In this document: positions 1 through 6,722 of the stretch, piece after piece | Position numbering within the stretch: position 1 is the stretch's first letter | Layout: each line of letters starts with the position of its first letter | Origin: JBDTNL01 sp039933785 | GTDB taxonomy: Bacteria > Acidobacteriota > Thermoanaerobaculia > Multivoradales > JAGPDF01 | Direction: 5' to 3' | Assembly: GCA_039933785.1 (NCBI GenBank) | Contig: JBDTNL010000051.1 | Coordinates: 1 to 26,745 of the forward strand | Length of the DNA: 26,745 bases | Made by a program: the position numbers and the translations under genes | Notes under the pieces: model-generated | Databases searched by the model: none | Told to the model about the DNA's origin: nothing | The model's input: the letters and a program-made list of their open reading frames with translations, nothing else

Positions 1-53
1 TGACCCAGGAGCGGGCCATGGGCCCGGTGACCCAGGAGCGGGCCATGGGCCCG
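1..53. repeat. 27-bp direct tandem duplication at window edge
   Basis: Bases 1-26 are repeated exactly at 28-53, with one G between them, so the period is 27 bp and the unit stays in frame. Two plus-strand frames are open across it. One reads a Gly/Pro-rich nonapeptide (PGAGHGPGD) twice and stops at 77-79, overlapping the GTG start of the next gene. The other reads TQERAMGPV/TQERAMGPL and stops at 102-104. Either could be the C-terminal tail of a gene lying left of the window. The sequence cannot decide between them, so no CDS is called here. Confidence 0.8.
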
Positions 54-62
54 CTTGCGTAC

Positions 63-71
63 GAGGGGAGG
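63..71 (+). promoter_or_regulatory. Ribosome-binding site deciding the GTG start at 76
   Basis: The purine run GAGGGGAGG ends 4 nt before the GTG at 76; its AGGGG core is 7 nt away. This favours GTG 76 over the in-frame TTG at 55, which would only add seven residues before the receiver fold. Confidence 0.6.
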
Positions 72-75
72 TCGC

Positions 76-474
76 GTGAGCGGGCCGCGGATCCTGGTGG
101 TTGACGACGAAGAAGACGTGCGCAACGTCCTGCGACTGGTGCTCAGCAAGAGTGGGTACGACGTGATCACGGCGTCTTCGGGGATGGATGGCCTGACGCA
201 GGCGCAGAGCGAACGTCCGGCCGCGATCCTGCTCGACATCATGATGCACGAGATGGACGGTTGGGAGGTTCTCAAGCTGCTCAAGCTCGATGAGCAGACG
301 CGCGACGTCCCGGTGATCATTCTCTCGGCTCGAGTCGAGCCCAAGGACAAAATTCGAGGTCTGCAGGAAGGCGCCATCGACTATGTGACCAAGCCGTTCG
401 CGGTACGCGAGATCCTCGAGAAAGTGGCAGCCATCCTGGGGACGACCAAAGCGTCACCGGGGAGCGCTCGATGA
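76..474 (+). CDS. Single-domain response regulator (CheY-like receiver)
   Basis: A 132-residue protein that is a receiver domain and nothing else, so it probably signals by protein contact and not by DNA binding. The landmarks are complete: acidic pocket D10-D11-E12 after strand 1 (ILVVDDEE), phosphoacceptor D54 (ILLDIMM), the switch hydroxyl S84 (IILSAR) and conserved K106 (YVTKPF). The GTG start overlaps a TGA in another frame (GTGA), and the stop overlaps the next gene's start (ATGA at 471-474), so it is translationally coupled to the EAL protein. A role in phospho-dependent control of that c-di-GMP enzyme, by a kinase outside the window, is an inference from this coupling. The short tail after the last helix (TTKASPGSAR) is probably unstructured. 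Confidence 0.9.
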   Translation: MSGPRILVVDDEEDVRNVLRLVLSKSGYDVITASSGMDGLTQAQSERPAAILLDIMMHEMDGWEVLKLLKLDEQTRDVPVIILSARVEPKDKIRGLQEGAIDYVTKPFAVREILEKVAAILGTTKASPGSAR

Positions 475-1808
475 GCGCCGCTGCGGACCAGGGCTATTGG
501 GAGCTGCGCGCGGAGTGGCTGAAGCTGCGCGGCTGCCTCTTCGACCCCAACACCGGCCTGCCCGCCCTGCCGGCGGTGATCGACGGAGTGCGGCGGCGGC
601 TCGAGGACGGCGAGCGCATCGGCACCCTGTTCGTCGAGCTGGCGAGCGAGGAGCGAGTGGAGGAAGTCTGCGGCTGGCAGTCCTACGATCGCCTGCTGCG
701 CCAAGTGGCGCAGGTCCTCGAAGGTTTTCGGGAGCGCGCGCTGCAGCCGCGCGACACCCTGGCGATCGTCGGCGTTCGCGGCGACGCATTTCTGCTTTTC
801 GTCGGTGGGCGACCGCGGCAAGCGCTCGACGAGCGCCGGCTGGCGCGCCTTCGCGAGTCGCTGACCAAGGAGCTCGGTGCCCGTCTGCGCTTCGACGCGC
901 AGGGCGACCTGCCGCGCGGCATTACCATCTCGTGCGGTGCCGCCATGCTCGAGTCCGACCCGACGGTGCGCCTCGAGCGCTCGGTCTACAAGGGCATCGA
1001 AGACGCGCGCACGGCGTGCCGGCGTCAGCGCCAACGTCAGCACAGCTTGCGGCTGTCTGAGCTGCGGCGCATTCTCGCCGCCGGGGACGTGACGGTGCGC
1101 TACCAGCCGATCGTGGGCATGGGCGACGGACACATCCACGGCTTCGAGGCCTTGTCGAGCGGACCGTCGGGCGACGTATTCGAGAGTCCTGAGATGCTGT
1201 TTTCCTTCGCCGAGGAGACCGACCACATCATCGAGCTCGAGCGTCTCTGCCGCAGCCGCGCCATTCGCGGCGCGGAATCGATCGTCAAGGGGCAGAAGCT
1301 GTTCCTGAATTGTTCAGCGCACGGCTTCGTCGATCCGCACCTGGTGTCCGACAGCATGCTGGATGAGATCGGCAGCTTCGGCCTCAAGCCTGAGTGTGTC
1401 GTATTCGAGGTCACCGAGCGGGTGGCAATCACTGAGTGGAAGGAATTTCGCGCCATTCTGGCGGAGCTTCGTCGTCGCGGTTTCGCAGTCGCGATCGACG
1501 ACATGGGCGCGGGTTACTCCTCGCTGCAGGCGGTGGCGGAGGTCGAGCCCGACTATCTGAAATTCGATATCTCGCTGGTGCGCGACATCCACCTGTCCCC
1601 GATCAAGCGCAACCTGCTCGAGACGCTGGTAGTGCTGGCCGGCAAGATCAACGCCCAGGTGATCGCCGAGGGGGTGGAGAGCCAGGGCGAGTTCGATGCC
1701 CTGCGCGCGATGAACATTCCTTTTGCCCAGGGTTTTTTCCTCGCCCAGCCGGGTCGCATTCCCGACCCCCCCGACGCGCGGCTGTTTGGCGGCAGTCGCT
1801 CAAGCTGA
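471..1808 (+). CDS. EAL-domain c-di-GMP phosphodiesterase with degenerate GGDEF domain
   Basis: A 445-residue soluble protein. Residues about 20-185 have GGDEF-domain layout, but the signature loop reads RGDAF (103-107), so cyclase activity is unlikely. Residues about 195-440 are an EAL domain with the expected catalytic and metal-binding residues: E226-A-L, N280, E313 (VFEVTE), D343-D344 (IDDMGAGYSS), K364 (DYLKFD), E400 (AEGVES) and Q420 (QGF). It should therefore hydrolyse c-di-GMP to pGpG in the cytoplasm. The degenerate GGDEF part may serve as a regulatory module, as known for other composite proteins. It has no TM segment or sensor domain of its own. The upstream receiver, coupled by an ATGA overlap, is the likely input. 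Confidence 0.9.
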   Translation: MSAAADQGYWELRAEWLKLRGCLFDPNTGLPALPAVIDGVRRRLEDGERIGTLFVELASEERVEEVCGWQSYDRLLRQVAQVLEGFRERALQPRDTLAIVGVRGDAFLLFVGGRPRQALDERRLARLRESLTKELGARLRFDAQGDLPRGITISCGAAMLESDPTVRLERSVYKGIEDARTACRRQRQRQHSLRLSELRRILAAGDVTVRYQPIVGMGDGHIHGFEALSSGPSGDVFESPEMLFSFAEETDHIIELERLCRSRAIRGAESIVKGQKLFLNCSAHGFVDPHLVSDSMLDEIGSFGLKPECVVFEVTERVAITEWKEFRAILAELRRRGFAVAIDDMGAGYSSLQAVAEVEPDYLKFDISLVRDIHLSPIKRNLLETLVVLAGKINAQVIAEGVESQGEFDALRAMNIPFAQGFFLAQPGRIPDPPDARLFGGSRSS

Positions 1809-1824
1809 CCCGACGCGATTTTCG

Positions 1825-2778
1825 ATGGTGTCGCTGAAGGGCCACTTCTGGACCTTGATGCCGCCGCTCGGCCGCGCCTGGCGACGGCCCGCGGCGCCTC
1901 CCGGCGAGGCCTGGCAGGCTTCCTTGATCGACCCGATCGTGGGCCCGGTTCAACTCACGGGTCGCTTCCACGCGCCAGACCAGGCGCGCGACGCCGTGGT
2001 CTTGGTGCATGGTCTGGGTGGCTGCTGCGAGAGCCCTGGGATGCGCAGCGCGGCGGCGGCGGCCGAATCGGCGGAGCTCGCCAGCCTGCGCCTGAATCTT
2101 CGCGGCGCCGACCTGCGCGGCGTGGACTACTACCACGCGGGTCTGGTGGCGGATCTCGAGGCGGCGCTCGCCTCCCCGGAGCTGGCGCGATTCGAGCACG
2201 TTTTCCTCCTCGGGTTTTCGCTCGGCGGCCATGTTGCCTTGCGACTCGCTTGTCAATCGCCACCCCCGCGCCTGGCCGCGGTCGCCGCGGTGTGCTCACC
2301 GCTCGATCTTCATCTCACCCAGGAGGCCATCGACCATGGTGTCGAGGCGGCGCTGTATCGGGTGTATCTGCTGCACTATCTCAAGCAGATCTACGCCGGG
2401 GTCGCCGCGCGTCGAGCCGTGCCGACTCCGGTCGAGCGCGTGCGCACGATTCGCACCCTGCGCGAATGGGACGACCTGGTGGTGACACCGCGCTTCGGGT
2501 TCGCCGATGCGCTCGACTACTACGAGCGCATGAGCGTTGGGCCGGTGCTCTCCAGGCTCGCCGTTCCGGCGCTGTTGATTGCAGCCATGCACGACCCGAT
2601 GGTGCCCGCGGCGACGCTTGTACCCTGGCTGAAACAGACGCCTGCCAGGCTCACCGTCCGTTGGGTCGAGGACGGGGGTCACATGGGATTCCCGCCGCGT
2701 ATCGATCTCGGACTGGGCCTTCCGGGCGGCGGGACCTCGCTCGAGAGTCAGGTCCTCACCTGGTTGCGGCGGGCCTGA
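1825..2778 (+). CDS. Alpha/beta hydrolase, YheT/ABHD1-3-like (COG0429 type)
   Basis: A 317-residue hydrolase starting at ATG 1825, 16 nt after the EAL gene. The open frame extends upstream into that gene, but the family-like sequence begins here. The oxyanion region is VLVHGLGG (60-66), followed by LRLNLRGAD and YYHAGL, the pattern of the COG0429 hydrolases. The nucleophile elbow is GFSLGG with S132. The acid is D257 (AAMHDPMVP) and the base is H286 (DGGHMGF), so the Ser-Asp-His triad is complete. Substrates in this family are short- or medium-chain esters or acylglycerols, and the physiological substrate is usually unknown. No signal peptide is seen, so it is probably cytoplasmic. It lies directly before a phospholipid-synthesis gene, so a lipid-related role is possible but unproven. 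Confidence 0.85.
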   Translation: MVSLKGHFWTLMPPLGRAWRRPAAPPGEAWQASLIDPIVGPVQLTGRFHAPDQARDAVVLVHGLGGCCESPGMRSAAAAAESAELASLRLNLRGADLRGVDYYHAGLVADLEAALASPELARFEHVFLLGFSLGGHVALRLACQSPPPRLAAVAAVCSPLDLHLTQEAIDHGVEAALYRVYLLHYLKQIYAGVAARRAVPTPVERVRTIRTLREWDDLVVTPRFGFADALDYYERMSVGPVLSRLAVPALLIAAMHDPMVPAATLVPWLKQTPARLTVRWVEDGGHMGFPPRIDLGLGLPGGGTSLESQVLTWLRRA

Positions 2779-2798
2779 GCTATTCTGCCCAGACCCGT

Positions 2799-3494
2799 AT
2801 GCCGAAGACCTTCGCCCCGCGATACCTCGTGCCCAACGCGGCCAGCGCCGCGAATCTCATCTGCGGCTTTTGCGCGATGCTGGCCGCGGCGCGCGGCGCC
2901 TTCGAGATCGCTGTCTACCTGTTGCTGGCTGCCGTCCTGCTCGATTTGACGGACGGCAGGCTGGCGCGTGCGCTCAACGCGACCAGCAAGTTCGGCCAGG
3001 AGGTGGACTCCTTTTGCGACGCCCTGAGCTTCTGTGCCGCCCCCGCCCTGTTGGTCTATCTGGCGGTGCTTCAGCCGTTGGGCTTCATGGGCGGAGCGGT
3101 GGCGGTGGTCTACCTGCTGGCGGGCGTGTTTCGCCTCGCGCGGTTCAATCTGACTGCGGACGTGCATGAGAAGGCCAGTCGTACGATGGGCGTTCCGACT
3201 CCCATCGGCGCCGGCTACCTCATGATGCTCGCGCTCATGCGTGCCGAGATACCCGCGCCGGCCGGCGCGGCCGTGGTCCTGGTGATCGCCGCCCTGATGT
3301 TGTCCAGATGGCAGCTGCCGGAGCTCAACGGAAAGAGCGTGGTCAGCGTCATGCTCCTGGTAGGGCTGATCAACTACCTGGCGGTGGTGTGGCGCCCGGG
3401 TTGGCCGACCGTGATCTGGTGGAATCTCTGGAACGTCCTCATCGTCCTCGCCGCCCGCTGGCGAGACCGGCGAGCGCCCTTACCCGCTCGCTAG
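2799..3494 (+). CDS. pssA: CDP-alcohol phosphatidyltransferase, probable CDP-diacylglycerol-serine O-phosphatidyltransferase
   Basis: A 231-residue integral membrane protein carrying the exact CDP-alcohol phosphatidyltransferase signature: D52-G53, A56-R57, then G66, D70 and D74 with the correct spacing. The aspartates bind the metal and catalyse transfer of phosphatidyl from CDP-diacylglycerol. The N-terminal VPNAASAANLICGF and the small size fit the type II PssA group, which makes phosphatidylserine, the precursor of phosphatidylethanolamine. PgsA or another headgroup specificity cannot be fully excluded from motifs alone. ATG 2799 was chosen because it gives a family-sized protein; the much longer upstream frame overlaps the hydrolase gene. 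The 3' end overlaps the stop of the convergent minus-strand gene by 4 nt. Confidence 0.82.
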   Translation: MPKTFAPRYLVPNAASAANLICGFCAMLAAARGAFEIAVYLLLAAVLLDLTDGRLARALNATSKFGQEVDSFCDALSFCAAPALLVYLAVLQPLGFMGGAVAVVYLLAGVFRLARFNLTADVHEKASRTMGVPTPIGAGYLMMLALMRAEIPAPAGAAVVLVIAALMLSRWQLPELNGKSVVSVMLLVGLINYLAVVWRPGWPTVIWWNLWNVLIVLAARWRDRRAPLPAR

Positions 3495-4405
3495 GGACGA
3501 CGCGCCTCGAGGTCGGCGGAGGGATGAAAGAGCCCGGCCAAGCGCTCGATGCCGTCGACAAGCCGGGGGCCAGGCCGGCTGAAGCAGCCATTGGCGTCCA
3601 CCGCGAACGCCTTGCCGGTGCGCACGGCGCGCAGGCGATGCCATGGAGCCGTAGTGGGAATTCCGGCGATCTGTGCGATTGCCCCCGCTTCGTCGAAACC
3701 GCAAGGCATGGCGACCACGACATCGGGATCGGCGGCCTCGATGACCGACCACTGGACGCGCGTCGAGGATTCGCCGGGTTTCGCGAAGATGTCGTCGCCG
3801 CCCGCCGCGGCGATCATTTCCGGAACCCAGTGGCCGCCGAGGAACGGCGGGTCGAGCCATTCGAGCGCCGCGACCCGGGGCCGAGCTCGGCCCGCGAGCG
3901 CGGCGCGAAGCGCGTCGAGCCGTCGATCGAGGCTGTCCCTCAGACGGCGCGCCTCCATCCGACGTCCCACGACCTCGCCCACTGAAAGCACGTCGGCGAG
4001 CACGTCCGGCAGGGTGCGGGGGTCGAGAGAAACCAGCTGTGGGCAATGGGCGAGCGGCGTGATGGCCGCCTCCACTTGTGCGGTGCTCACCGCGCAGACC
4101 GCACAGAGCTCCTGGGTGAACAACAGGTCGGGTCGCAACGCCGCCAGTTGTCGTTCGTCGAGCTGGTAGAGACTCTTCCCGGACTCGAGTTGTGCGCTCA
4201 CCGCGGCGTCTACTTCGGACGCGGTCAGACCACTCGAGAGGGCGCTCCTCGTAAGCTGAGGCAGCAGGCGAGCTGCGGGCGGATAGTCGCACTCGTGGCT
4301 GACGCCGACGACGAGGTCGCCGGCGCCGATGGCAAACAGGATCTCGGTGGCGTTGGGCACCAGCGAGACGATGCGCGGCCCAGCGGATGGGCGCCGGTGT
4401 GGCAT
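3491..4405 (-). CDS. BtuF-like cobalamin-binding protein without signal peptide
   Basis: A 304-residue protein with the two-lobed periplasmic-binding-protein III fold of BtuF/FhuD. N-terminal RIVSLVPNATEILFAIG and HECDYP (38-42) are typical of the corrinoid-binding branch. So are TQELCAVCA (98-105) in the middle and LEWLDPPFLGGHWVPEM in the C-terminal lobe. No signal peptide or lipobox precedes the fold: only about ten residues come before strand 1. No BtuC or BtuD gene is adjacent. Cytoplasmic members of this branch are common and their role is unclear; they may bind or chaperone corrinoids. It lies 5 nt downstream of the secreted repeat protein on the same strand, so the two may be cotranscribed. 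It converges on pssA with a 4-nt overlap. Confidence 0.8.
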   Translation of the reverse strand: MPHRRPSAGPRIVSLVPNATEILFAIGAGDLVVGVSHECDYPPAARLLPQLTRSALSSGLTASEVDAAVSAQLESGKSLYQLDERQLAALRPDLLFTQELCAVCAVSTAQVEAAITPLAHCPQLVSLDPRTLPDVLADVLSVGEVVGRRMEARRLRDSLDRRLDALRAALAGRARPRVAALEWLDPPFLGGHWVPEMIAAAGGDDIFAKPGESSTRVQWSVIEAADPDVVVAMPCGFDEAGAIAQIAGIPTTAPWHRLRAVRTGKAFAVDANGCFSRPGPRLVDGIERLAGLFHPSADLEARRP

Positions 4406-4410
4406 CGAGC

Positions 4411-5661
4411 TCAGGGCACGACCTTGAATCGACGGCCGAGCACGCCGGTCACGTCTTCCCAGGCCACGACGAAGGCATTCGCCGCTCCCGCCGCGGCGAC
4501 GCTCGGCCGCTCCTCGCTGTAGAGCTTGTTGGTGGCGTTGAACTCCGCGCCGACCTTGGCCGCGGCCGCAGAGAAGCGTTGGCCGTAAATCCCGTAGTGG
4601 TCAACGTTGAGATCCTTCCAGACCACCACGAAGTTGCCGCCGGCGTCGGTGGTAATCGCGGGAAAGCGCTGGTCCTGCACGGTCTCCGTGTTGACCACTA
4701 CGGCCGGCCCGTTCTTTTTGCCGGTGGTGGCGAATCGCTGTACCAGGATGTCGTCGCCGGACGCTGCCGGGGCCTGGTTGGTTTCCCATGCGACCACGAA
4801 GGTTCCGGCGGGGCCGCACGAGATCGCGGACTGGGCCGTGTTGGAGGTCGGCCGAGCGACGGCGACGACGGCGCCGAGCGCGCCGCCGTTGATGTTGACC
4901 CGACGTAGGGCGACACCGTTCAGGTTGGGTTCGAAGATGTGCACGGCATCGACCGTGGTCCAAGTCACGACGGCTCGCTTGAGCGTGTCGACGCAGAGCC
5001 CGGGGCGCTTGCCCTCGACCAATCCGCTACTCAGTTGGATCGCCGGACCGAGGGCCAGACCGGCGGCAGTGAAACGCCGCGCCCATACCTGAGTGCCGGC
5101 GGCAGGCACAGCTTGTCCAGGCGGAATCAGGCGGAGCCAGGCGACCGTGAAACCGCCGTCGGAGGAGAGAGCGACCACCGGCATGGTGTCGAGGGCGCGC
5201 AGTCCCGGACCGTCGACACTTACTTGGATGTCAGTCCCGAGGGCCTTGCCGGTGGCGTCGAAACGGTGCGCCAGGATGTCGCTGTTGCTGGTCGAGCCGT
5301 TCACCGCCGACCACGCGACGACGAAGGCGCCGAGCGCGTTGCTGCCCACGGCGGCGTCGTATTGCGGAGGACCGCCTGGGGCCTGGGCAATGGCAGGAGG
5401 GGCGGCGGGTAGCCCGCTGGTCTTGAAGAACCGCTGCTGGACGACCGGGCCGGTGGTGGTGTTCTTCATGTCGAACGCGACCAGGAATGTTCCGCTCGGA
5501 GCTCCGGCGACCGCCGGGCCGTGCTGGCGGCAGGTCTGGCAGGGGGTGAGCCGAAACGCCGGACCGACCGGAACCGGGCCGCTGGCGAAGGCCGGAAGGG
5601 CGGACGTGGCAAGCAGGGCAGCGAGGGCGGCGGTCGTCCGCAAAGGGCGGATGCGTGTCAT
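4411..5661 (-). CDS. Secreted protein of tandem 'FVVAW' beta-repeats
   Basis: A 416-residue protein with a Sec signal peptide: basic MTRIRPLR, a hydrophobic core, and probable cleavage after AFA near residue 26. The mature part is about seven units of roughly 45-55 residues. Each contains a G-x-F-V-V-A-W strand, then a segment ending in (Q/R)RF, then G...LG and a short beta segment. This is the layout of a beta-propeller-like exported protein. A CQTC pair lies at 41-44, just after the signal peptide. No catalytic motif is visible and the function is unknown. The start has an AGGAGA ribosome-binding site at 5667-5672 and a good promoter further upstream. A related partial protein lies at the right window edge. 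Confidence 0.8.
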   Translation of the reverse strand: MTRIRPLRTTAALAALLATSALPAFASGPVPVGPAFRLTPCQTCRQHGPAVAGAPSGTFLVAFDMKNTTTGPVVQQRFFKTSGLPAAPPAIAQAPGGPPQYDAAVGSNALGAFVVAWSAVNGSTSNSDILAHRFDATGKALGTDIQVSVDGPGLRALDTMPVVALSSDGGFTVAWLRLIPPGQAVPAAGTQVWARRFTAAGLALGPAIQLSSGLVEGKRPGLCVDTLKRAVVTWTTVDAVHIFEPNLNGVALRRVNINGGALGAVVAVARPTSNTAQSAISCGPAGTFVVAWETNQAPAASGDDILVQRFATTGKKNGPAVVVNTETVQDQRFPAITTDAGGNFVVVWKDLNVDHYGIYGQRFSAAAAKVGAEFNATNKLYSEERPSVAAAGAANAFVVAWEDVTGVLGRRFKVVP

Positions 5662-5666
5662 TCTTG

Positions 5667-5672
5667 TCTCCT
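5667..5672 (-). promoter_or_regulatory. Ribosome-binding site of the secreted repeat protein
   Basis: On the minus strand AGGAGA precedes the ATG at 5661 by 5 nt, supporting that start. Confidence 0.7.
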
Positions 5673-5722
5673 GAACAGATGAAAAGATCGTTCTACGAGC
5701 CTGGTGCGGGCAGCCGGGGCGC

Positions 5723-5750
5723 AGGATATAGAAAATAAGCGATATGTCAA
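5723..5750 (-). promoter_or_regulatory. Probable sigma-70-type promoter for the secreted repeat protein
   Basis: On the minus strand a perfect -35 TTGACA (5745-5750) is followed after 16 nt by TATCCT (5723-5728), which matches 4 of 6 positions of the -10 consensus. It lies in a locally AT-rich patch of the divergent intergenic region, about 60 nt upstream of the start codon. The assignment rests on consensus only. Confidence 0.5.
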
Positions 5751-5795
5751 CGACACATTTTCCGTGCCGTTTTCTGCTTTCGTTTTACGATGCGA

Positions 5796-5803
5796 TGAGG
5801 AGG
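5796..5803 (+). promoter_or_regulatory. Ribosome-binding site deciding the ATG at 5815
   Basis: GAGGAGGG lies 11 nt before ATG 5815, where an N-terminal membrane anchor begins at once. This favours 5815 over earlier in-frame starts that would place the TM helix inside the protein. Confidence 0.55.
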
Positions 5804-5814
5804 GTCGTCCACTG

Positions 5815-6696
5815 ATGAAGTTTACTCCGCTCGGGAAGTTCTTGTTTTTCCTCGTGGGGGTCGTTTTGGTGCTCACGGCGTTGCATCGGTTCTTGCCTGC
5901 GGAGCTCACCTCCTGGGACAAGCTGATGGCTCGCTTGCACTCGTCTTCGCCGCCCAAGAGCTCGACTCCGGACCAGCACCAGTCTGCGCCGCCGCCGGCC
6001 AGGACCTCGACGCCCCCGACTCCCCCCGCCCGCGAGGCGTGGGTGCGCGTCGCGGGCGGCGCATTCACCGGAGCGGATGGCGCCTCGGTCGATCTCGCAA
6101 CCTTCAGCTTGCAGCGTGCCGAAGTGACGAATGCAGAGTATGGCCGCTATCTGGATGCCTGCCCGGTCGGATCAACCTGTGGCCCACGCGACTTGCCGCC
6201 GTATTGGGACGACTCTTCGTATCTCGAAACCCATCGCGACTATCCAGTGGTTGCGGTTTCCTGGGGCGATGCCTCGGCGTATTGCCAGTTCATCGGCGGG
6301 CGGCTTCCCACCGCCGTCGAGTGGGAGAAAGCGGCTACGGGCACCGATGGCCGCGCCTATCCCGGCGGTGGCACCCTCGATCGGCCGTCGGTCAACTTGC
6401 TCGGACCCGATCACCACGACGAGAAGAACCGCGCCGCGAAGCAGATCGCAACCTGGCCGGTTAGCGATGGCCGCTACGCGCGAGACGCCAGCCCTTACGG
6501 GGTGTTGGCCATGGCCGGCAACGTCAGCGAGTGGACCTCGAGCGCCAGTCCCGAGGAGCCGGATTTGCGACTGGTGGCCGGCGGATCGTTCGACTCCTGG
6601 GACGTGACCGATGCTCGCTCCGATCACCGGATCGCCAAGAATCCCACCGACCGCAGCTCGAGCGTCGGCTTGCGCTGCGCCAAGAGTGGCGGCTGA
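5815..6696 (+). CDS. Membrane-anchored FGE/SUMF1-fold protein, probably non-catalytic
   Basis: A 293-residue protein. Residues 8-25 form a single N-terminal TM anchor, followed by a Ser/Pro-rich linker (about 43-73) that places the rest in the periplasm. Residues about 76-290 are a formylglycine-generating-enzyme (FGE-sulfatase) domain: AEVTNAEYGRYL, YPVVAVSWGDASAYC, GRLPTAVEWEKAA, MAGNVSEW, GGSFDSW and the C-terminal VGLRCA. Where true FGE has its active cysteine pair, this protein has RSDHRIAKN with no cysteine. Only C288 of the final motif remains, so sulfatase activation is unlikely. Such domains in bacteria often act as ligand-binding modules. It is followed after 26 nt by the SBP-LysM gene and probably forms an operon with it. 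Confidence 0.85.
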   Translation: MKFTPLGKFLFFLVGVVLVLTALHRFLPAELTSWDKLMARLHSSSPPKSSTPDQHQSAPPPARTSTPPTPPAREAWVRVAGGAFTGADGASVDLATFSLQRAEVTNAEYGRYLDACPVGSTCGPRDLPPYWDDSSYLETHRDYPVVAVSWGDASAYCQFIGGRLPTAVEWEKAATGTDGRAYPGGGTLDRPSVNLLGPDHHDEKNRAAKQIATWPVSDGRYARDASPYGVLAMAGNVSEWTSSASPEEPDLRLVAGGSFDSWDVTDARSDHRIAKNPTDRSSSVGLRCAKSGG

Positions 6697-6722
6697 AAAA
6701 CCCAATGCGAGGACTGAACGCA

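Noticed and set aside
1..53. CRISPR-like repeat
   Set aside because: There are only two copies, directly abutting with no spacer, and no cas genes.
5815..6696. Active sulfatase-modifying (formylglycine-generating) enzyme
   Set aside because: The domain fold is clear, but the catalytic cysteine pair is missing and no sulfatase gene is in the window.
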